In this document: piece by piece, positions 54,447-58,745 of the stretch | Layout: each line of letters starts with the position of its first letter | Numbering within the stretch: the stretch's first letter is position 1 | Assembly (NCBI GenBank): GCA_035534175.1 | Contig: DATLSM010000047.1 | Location: 1-58,745 of the forward strand | Direction: 5' to 3' | Source: DATLSM01 sp035534175 | Lineage (GTDB): Bacteria > Actinomycetota > Thermoleophilia > Solirubrobacterales > 70-9 | DNA: 58,745 bases | The notes under the pieces: model-generated | Seen by the model: only the letters and a program-made list of their open reading frames with translations | Told to the model about the DNA's origin: nothing | Database searches by the model: none | Made by a program: the position numbers and the translations under genes

Positions 54447-55946
54447 CTACGCCGGTGTAGGCGGTCCAAACCAGGTAGTCAGCGCGTCGCGCAATCCAGT
54501 ATCTGTGCCGTCGCCCGCCCAGGCGACATATCCGTCGGGCCGGATCAACACTGCAGCGGGAGCGCTGATCGACCCAAGTACCGGAAGCTCCCACGGGCCG
54601 TCATATTCAGCCTCGATCAGCTGGACCCGGTCAGCCCATGGGGTGATGTCAAAGCCACCGGGCTCACCGAGGTTGAGCAACGCCGGCTGGGCGTCGTGCA
54701 GCAGCTCGAAGACTCGGAGCGGGCCGTCGGCGGTCACGAGGTCCAGATCGGGCATCCGGCGTCCGAGCAGCGGATGTCCCTCGCCGAGGTCGTAATGAAT
54801 GTCCGGCCCGGAGATGATTCCGGCGAGCAGTTTGCGAGGCTCGTCCAAGCTCGCCAGCTCCGACACCACGTCGGCCAGGGCCTTGATCCGCTCGTCCTGG
54901 CGCTGGAGCGCGCCCTGAGCCATCGTGTGCTGGAGCGCGCGGGCGGCGACCGGGTGGCGCTCCTCCTGGTAGGTATCCAGGAGGCCCTCCGGGGAGGTTC
55001 CATTGACCACCTGAGCCAGCTTCCATCCCAGATTCACCGCATCCTGCACACCTAGGCTGAGCCCCTGTCCACCCGCCGGGTAATGCACGTGCGCCGAGTC
55101 GCCGGCGAGTAGGACGCGTCCCGCGCGGTAGGCCGCTGCCTGACGTGTCAGGTCGGTGAACCTGGAGATCCAGGTGGGATTGTGGATCCCGAAGTCGGTG
55201 CCGTACACCGCGATCAGCGCCTCGCTCAGATCGCGCAGGGTGGGCTCGCTGCTGGGCCCGAGCTGCTGCTCGGTCACGACGACCCGCACCGGCCCCTCAT
55301 CCATGTAGACCACCTCGCCGTCGCGGATCTCGTATTCTAACCTGCCGATGCCATGGATGCCCTTGTCATCGCGGCGGGTGCCCAGCTCCGGCTCCTCGGT
55401 CATCTCGACCTCGGCGATCAGGTTGCTCCTGGTCGGATCCCATCCGGGGAACTCGATGCCGGCTTCTTTACGGATGACGCTGCGTCCTCCGTCGCACCCG
55501 ACGAGGTACTGCGCCCGCAGCGACGGCCCGTCGGACAGCTCGACGTCGACGCCGGCCTCGTCCTGCGCGAAGCCCATCACCTCAGATCCGTAATAGATCC
55601 GCACCGGCAGTTCGGCGATCCAGTCGGCCATGATCCGCTCGATCTGGTTCTGCCAGATCCCGAGCGAATACGGATGACGCGTCGGGAAGTCGCTCATGTC
55701 CAATACGGTTGTGCCGAACGTCGCGACCTGAGCCACTTGACCCTCCGCGAGGAAGCGATCTGCGACCCCACGCTGATCCAGCACCTCGATCGTGCGCGAG
55801 TGAAAGCCGCCGGCCCGTGAGCCGACGAGCACGTGATCGGGACGCCGCTCGACCACCGCGACGTCTATCTTCGCCAACGCCAACTCAGCCGCCAGCATCA
55901 TCCCCGCCGGCCCTCCTCCGGCGATCACCACCGCATGCTCGGTCAC
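54447..55946 (-). CDS. FAD-dependent aromatic monooxygenase (class A)
   Basis: A 499-aa PheA/TfdB-type flavoprotein hydroxylase. The FAD-binding GxGxxG is VVIAGGGPAGMMLAAELALA at the N-terminus. The VGCDGGRSVIRKEAGIEF segment is the DG motif, and GRVLLAGDSAHVHYPAGGQGLSLGVQDAVNLGWKLA is the GD motif. The C-terminal thioredoxin-like domain ends ADGPLRVFELLHD...AAVLIRPDGYVAWAGD. Uses NAD(P)H and O2 to hydroxylate phenolic or polyketide substrates; related enzymes also inactivate rifampicin or tetracycline. The GTG at 55946 has GGAG 7 bases upstream; a GTG two codons earlier is less well spaced. Confidence 0.94.
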   Translation of the reverse strand: MTEHAVVIAGGGPAGMMLAAELALAKIDVAVVERRPDHVLVGSRAGGFHSRTIEVLDQRGVADRFLAEGQVAQVATFGTTVLDMSDFPTRHPYSLGIWQNQIERIMADWIAELPVRIYYGSEVMGFAQDEAGVDVELSDGPSLRAQYLVGCDGGRSVIRKEAGIEFPGWDPTRSNLIAEVEMTEEPELGTRRDDKGIHGIGRLEYEIRDGEVVYMDEGPVRVVVTEQQLGPSSEPTLRDLSEALIAVYGTDFGIHNPTWISRFTDLTRQAAAYRAGRVLLAGDSAHVHYPAGGQGLSLGVQDAVNLGWKLAQVVNGTSPEGLLDTYQEERHPVAARALQHTMAQGALQRQDERIKALADVVSELASLDEPRKLLAGIISGPDIHYDLGEGHPLLGRRMPDLDLVTADGPLRVFELLHDAQPALLNLGEPGGFDITPWADRVQLIEAEYDGPWELPVLGSISAPAAVLIRPDGYVAWAGDGTDTGLRDALTTWFGPPTPA

Positions 55947-56088
55947 AGCCACACTCCGGTCGATATCAGGCCGGCGTCCAGCGGCGGTTCGACGTCCCCA
56001 CGCGATCCATTCCCCGAGATCAACACACCCATCTCGCTACTTGCCTTCCCGTAGGTTTCTGGCCATCGGCCGGCGGTTATACAGCATG

Positions 56089-56115
56089 ACCCGGGGCTTG
56101 CTGCAAGCCCCGGGT
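56089..56115. repeat. Perfect 12-bp inverted repeat
   Basis: ACCCGGGGCTTG-CTG-CAAGCCCCGGGT forms a 12-bp stem with a 3-base loop and no mismatches. It lies about 140 bases upstream of the monooxygenase start. No T-run follows on either strand, so a canonical terminator is unlikely. It could be an operator or an RNA hairpin. Confidence 0.6.
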
Positions 56116-56146
56116 GTGATATAAAGTGAAAGTGGAGGGTAGGTAA

Positions 56147-56368
56147 ATCTCGTTCATCCTGGCGAGGCGGCGGTGCACCTCGGCCCAAGAGGTTCACGTT
56201 GGGGGGCCGCAAGGGGAGACGAGGGCGGCCGCGGCATTTGTCACCACGGTGATGGTCGCGCCCGCCACGGCCCTCGCGGACGCGACCTACACAACCTTCG
56301 CCGGTGGTAGCCCTGTTCGGGCTGGCCGTCGACCGATCGTTCAGTCAGGGTTCGTTCCCGAACCCTGA
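56147..56368 (+). pseudogene. Signal-peptide-like coding fragment without start codon
   Basis: An open frame between TAA (56144) and TGA (56366) has no ATG or GTG before its hydrophobic part. Yet it reads AAAAFVTTVMVAPATALADATYTTF, a clear signal-peptide core with an ALADA cleavage site and mature-like start. A GGAGG occurs at 56134-56138. The downstream stretch (to about 56600) carries fragments in other frames such as VLSVYYEGESGRV. Probably a decayed secreted-protein gene; could also be chance. Confidence 0.35.
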
Positions 56369-56370
56369 CT
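56343..56370. repeat. Second perfect 12-bp inverted repeat
   Basis: AGTCAGGGTTCG-TTCC-CGAACCCTGACT forms a perfect 12-bp stem with a 4-base loop. It spans the TGA of the signal-peptide-like fragment. No T-run follows. Its sequence is unrelated to the hairpin at 56089, so they are not copies of one repeat family. Confidence 0.6.
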
Positions 56371-56651
56371 ACCGCCACGAAGGTTGCGGGACCGAACGCG
56401 TCGGGGAGCCCGCGCCTGGGAGTAGGAATGCGTTGACCCAGCCCGGCGCCGTGCAGCGAGCAGGCCGGAGTCGAAGCCGCTCTGGGGGGCGGCAAGGAGT
56501 CCGGCAACGGCCAGATCGAAAGCGTCGTCCAGCCTCGCGCTGGGAGGGTGCAAGGGTCAGGTCCTGAGCGTCTACTACGAAGGTGAGTCGGGCCGGGTCT
56601 GACGGAGAGCCTGATCAGATACCAAATAGTGGGCTTCGAACACATACCTAC

Positions 56652-56809
56652 CCAACGTAGAAGGCGGGAGTCCATGACCGGACCTCTCCGAGGTCGAATC
56701 GCTGATGCCTACGTTGGACCAAATGGACAAGCCACAATTTGGTTCTTCCCTCGCAAACTCAAGTTATGCCCCGCTCCCAGCCGAAGAGCTATTGAGCGCC
56801 GCCCCGGCG
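56652..56809 (+). promoter_or_regulatory. Putative structured leader RNA upstream of the exported-protein operon
   Basis: Several perfect or near-perfect stems lie in 160 bases. The outer pair is CCAACGTAG (56652-56660) with CTACGTTGG (56709-56717). Inside it is GACCTC-TCC-GAGGTC (56681-56695). Next comes a stem of ACCAAAT (56718-56724) with ATTTGGT (56737-56743). Last is CGCCG-CCC-CGGCG (56797-56809), ending about 21 bases before the AAGGAGG of the first gene. This nesting is denser than in other gaps of the window. It does not match a riboswitch family I recognise. Confidence 0.4.
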
Positions 56810-56840
56810 ACTTCAGATCTACGCGACAAGGAGGACGTTC

Positions 56841-57311
56841 ATGGTTTTACTCAAGAGGCGCTCGGTCGTGGCGGCCGTGGCTGGCATCGGTATCTTGGCA
56901 ATAGCTGCTGCCGCCTTTGCCTATTTCTCTTCAACCGGCTCAGGGACCGCGACCGCGACGGTCGGCTCAAGCTCGAACCTCACCCTTCACGGCAACGTCG
57001 AATCGAGCCTATATCCGGGGTCGTCGAGCACCGTGACCTTTACCGTCGACAACCCGTCATCGGGATCGGAGCACCTGGGATCGATCAGCCTCTCGAGCAT
57101 CACTCCGGACGCTGGCCATTCTGCCTGCAGCACCGTGATCAGCGGCGGCAATCCCGACTTCACGATGGCGCCCGTCACCGTCAACCAGACCATCTCACCG
57201 GGTAACGGCAAAGCCGTCGCGCCGACCGGAACACTGACGATGAACGATACCGGCGTTAATCAGGACGCCTGCCAAGGAGCCACGCTTACCCTCCATCTGA
57301 GCAGCAACTGA
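56841..57311 (+). CDS. Exported protein with SipW/TasA-type N-terminus, first of operon
   Basis: A 156-aa protein. A basic start (MVLLKRRS) and one hydrophobic helix (about 9-27) are followed by AYFSSTGSGTATATVGSSS, the pattern of SipW-dependent or TasA/camelysin-like exported proteins. The mature part, from SLYPG (56-60) to NQDACQG (140-146), is beta-rich with two cysteines (Cys96 and Cys144). AAGGAGG lies 5 bases before the ATG, the strongest ribosome binding site in the window, suggesting high expression. Its C-terminal domain is shared with the next gene. Role unknown; possibly a fibre or surface-layer subunit. Confidence 0.8.
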   Translation: MVLLKRRSVVAAVAGIGILAIAAAAFAYFSSTGSGTATATVGSSSNLTLHGNVESSLYPGSSSTVTFTVDNPSSGSEHLGSISLSSITPDAGHSACSTVISGGNPDFTMAPVTVNQTISPGNGKAVAPTGTLTMNDTGVNQDACQGATLTLHLSSN

Positions 57312-57353
57312 TTCCGAGCAGACGGGACGGCGCAGCCGCGAGCGAGATCAGCC

Positions 57354-58097
57354 ATGCTGAGGCTCCTTGTCGGAGTGCTTTGCTTGACTGGCTGTGCCGT
57401 CGCCGTCGCTGCGTTTGCTTCCGCGGACCGGGGCCCAGTCCGCGGAGCTGAGCATGCGGCCGCGCCGACGAATCGACTCGGCTCGCGAGCGACGAGGCCA
57501 CGCATCACTGTGCATCCCGCCCGGACCACGGTTTCGACAGAGGCAATCTTCGGCTTTCGCATACCGCGGGGCCGGGCACGTTTCCTATGCCGCCTTGACG
57601 GTATGGCGGCCCAGCGCTGCCGTTCCCCCTTTCGGATCCAGAATCTGCATCTCGGCTCGCACACTTTCTCGGCCCGCGCAATCGACCACTTCGGGCGCCG
57701 CGGTCAGCTGGCGTGGTTTCGCTGGGAGGTAGTCGAACCGAAGCCTTTCGAGGTCAAGGCGAATGCAGATGGCCTTCAGTCCCTCTATCCGGGCGCTGCG
57801 CCGGTTGAACTGCCGCTGACGATTAGGAACCCAAATCCGCAAGAGATTCGGATCGTGTCGTTGCGCGTGCAGGTCACGCAGAGCCCACCTGGTTGTAACG
57901 CGGCAGAGAACCTTGCGATCCGGGCCTCCAGCGCTTCAAAGTCCTCGCCGCTCGCGGTGCCAGCCGGCGGCAGCGCCGCGCTTCCTGCAGCGGGAATGTC
58001 GGCCCCCGCGATTCAACTGCTGGATCTGCCGACGAACCAAGATGCCTGCCAGGGCGGCCAGTTTTTGCTGCAGATCGAAGGATTGGCCCACGAATGA
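57354..58097 (+). CDS. Exported protein with Ig-like and shared two-cysteine domain
   Basis: A 247-aa protein with a short signal peptide (residues 1-24, with LCLTGC giving a possible lipobox). An Ig-like segment at about 50-127 has the pattern FLCRLDG...CRSPF...HTFSARAIDHFG common in actinobacterial surface proteins. The C-terminal domain runs from SLYPG (143-147) to NQDACQG (228-234), with Cys181 and Cys232 spaced as in the preceding gene. It lies 42 bases after the first gene and overlaps the third by 4 bases (ATGA), so the three are one operon. Confidence 0.78.
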   Translation: MLRLLVGVLCLTGCAVAVAAFASADRGPVRGAEHAAAPTNRLGSRATRPRITVHPARTTVSTEAIFGFRIPRGRARFLCRLDGMAAQRCRSPFRIQNLHLGSHTFSARAIDHFGRRGQLAWFRWEVVEPKPFEVKANADGLQSLYPGAAPVELPLTIRNPNPQEIRIVSLRVQVTQSPPGCNAAENLAIRASSASKSSPLAVPAGGSAALPAAGMSAPAIQLLDLPTNQDACQGGQFLLQIEGLAHE

Positions 58098-58745
58098 GGC
58101 TCCGACGCAAGGAGAGCTCTCTGGGATTCGTGATCAGCGTTGTCGTCGCCATCGCGGCTTCCAGCGCAGCAATCGCCTACTTTTCGGCCGCCGGTGTCGG
58201 ACAGGCCTCGGCGAGCGTGTCCAGCCTGACGGCGCCTACGATCACAGAAATCACTCCCCAGGTCGGAGGTTCCGTTGAGCTGTCATGGACCAGCGTCAGC
58301 GGTCCCGGGCCGAGCGCTGTGCGCTACACGGTCCTGCGAGACGGCTCAGCCGCTGTCGGAAACTGTCCCAACAACGCCGAGGCATCCACGACCTGCGACG
58401 ACACCGGCGTCGAAGCAGGTGAACACAGTTACGTGGTTGTCGCGCAGTGGCGCACCTGGAGTGCGTCGAGTACTCCAGTCAAAACGAATGTGGAAGTCGG
58501 CGCCCCAAGGTATCTCTCGCTGACGGCCAACAACTCGACCACGACCGCCGGGGAAGCGTCCAACCTCACGGTTACGGCACTGGACAAGAACTCCAACGTC
58601 GTGCCCACCTACACCGGCTCCCACAGCCTGACCTTCTCCGGCGCCGCGTCGAGCCCCGCCGGTAACGCGCCCACCGTCTCCAACAGCTCGGGGAGCGCGG
58701 TTGCCTTCGGCTCGGCAACCGCGCTCACCTTCTCCAACGGCGTCG
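58094..58745 (+). CDS. Large exported surface protein, N-terminal part (runs off window)
   Basis: An ATG overlapping the previous stop (ATGA) opens a frame of 217 codons without a stop to the window end. A basic N-terminus and hydrophobic helix (LGFVISVVVAIAASSAAIAY) are followed by YFSAAGVGQASASV, again the SipW/TasA-like pattern. Then comes an FN3-like domain (about 50-135: SVELSWTSVSG, RYTVLRDG, HSYVVVAQW). An Ig-like repeat follows, rich in Thr/Ser/Asn (LSLTANNSTTTAGEASNLTV ... ALTFSNGV). Such repeats are usually tandem in large adhesin-like proteins, so the complete protein is probably long. Confidence 0.8.
   Translation, partial: MRLRRKESSLGFVISVVVAIAASSAAIAYFSAAGVGQASASVSSLTAPTITEITPQVGGSVELSWTSVSGPGPSAVRYTVLRDGSAAVGNCPNNAEASTTCDDTGVEAGEHSYVVVAQWRTWSASSTPVKTNVEVGAPRYLSLTANNSTTTAGEASNLTVTALDKNSNVVPTYTGSHSLTFSGAASSPAGNAPTVSNSSGSAVAFGSATALTFSNGV

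Larger units (their letters stand above)
55947..56840. other. Long divergent intergenic region with hairpins and a signal-peptide-like fragment
   Basis: Almost 900 bases between the monooxygenase and the exported-protein operon. It contains two perfect 12-bp hairpins, an open frame resembling a signal peptide, and several nested stems near the operon start; each is listed separately. No intact gene is supported here. Confidence 0.6.

Noticed and set aside
56241..56675. 144-codon minus-strand frame in the gap before the operon
   Set aside because: No recognisable domain, no ribosome binding site, and it overlaps two hairpins and the signal-peptide remnant.
56600..56840. c-di-GMP riboswitch (GEMM class) upstream of the surface-protein operon
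   Set aside because: The conserved GCAAA...CC and GGTAGGTAGCGGGGTTACC type segments are not present; only generic stems are seen.

Overview
The window is high-GC, gene-dense bacterial chromosome. Its gene content (complete 14-subunit nuo operon, B12-dependent ribonucleotide reductase, topA-tmk-holB cluster, many secreted proteins with Ala/Arg-rich signal peptides, DUF2304 plus glycosyltransferase pair) fits a deep-branching actinobacterium of the Thermoleophilia/Solirubrobacterales type. That placement is inferred from gene content and style; no marker search was run.

Layout. (1) 1-3250 is an accessory edge. It holds the start of an off-window gene, small membrane proteins, a low-affinity iron permease-like gene and the 3' remnant of a group II intron (maturase C-terminus plus domain V/VI-like sequence) abutting another gene fragment. 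(2) 3254-18053 is a minus-strand nuoA-N operon for proton-pumping NADH:quinone oxidoreductase. It has mostly overlapping start/stop codons and a recognisable promoter at about 18108-18135. (3) 18191-31375 is a housekeeping mix: membrane protein, flavin reductase, cytochrome c lipoprotein, serS, an orphan NarL/LuxR regulator, msrB, thioesterase, HAD phosphatase, a MacB-like ABC exporter pair, a secreted sulfatase, an HSL-type esterase and a P450. (4) 31393-42731 holds nrdJ, a hemolysin III homologue, an FMN reductase/YceI/MarR redox cluster, a siroheme-type dehydrogenase, a sugar epimerase, and the replication cluster topA-tmk-holB. (5) 42767-51316 is an envelope locus: DUF2304 and glycosyltransferase 2, a histidine kinase/response regulator pair, two trypsin-like secreted proteases, a secreted protein of unknown function and an OatA-like O-acyltransferase with an SGNH domain. 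(6) After a tRNA-Thr(CGT) at 51343-51415 the sequence becomes looser and compositionally more mixed: DUF1003 and GYD proteins, a lone PASTA-containing secreted protein, a class A flavin monooxygenase, and then a plus-strand operon at the right edge.

The right-edge operon (56841 to beyond the window end) is the best candidate for something undescribed. Three consecutive genes encode exported proteins. The first and third carry a hydrophobic N-terminus ending in a Tyr-Phe-Ser ... Gly-x-Gly-x-Ala motif like those of SipW/TasA-type fibre proteins. The first two share a C-terminal two-cysteine domain. The third carries FN3-like and Ig-like repeats and runs off the window. The operon is preceded by a strong ribosome binding site and by several nested perfect stems at about 56652-56809 that could form a regulatory leader RNA.
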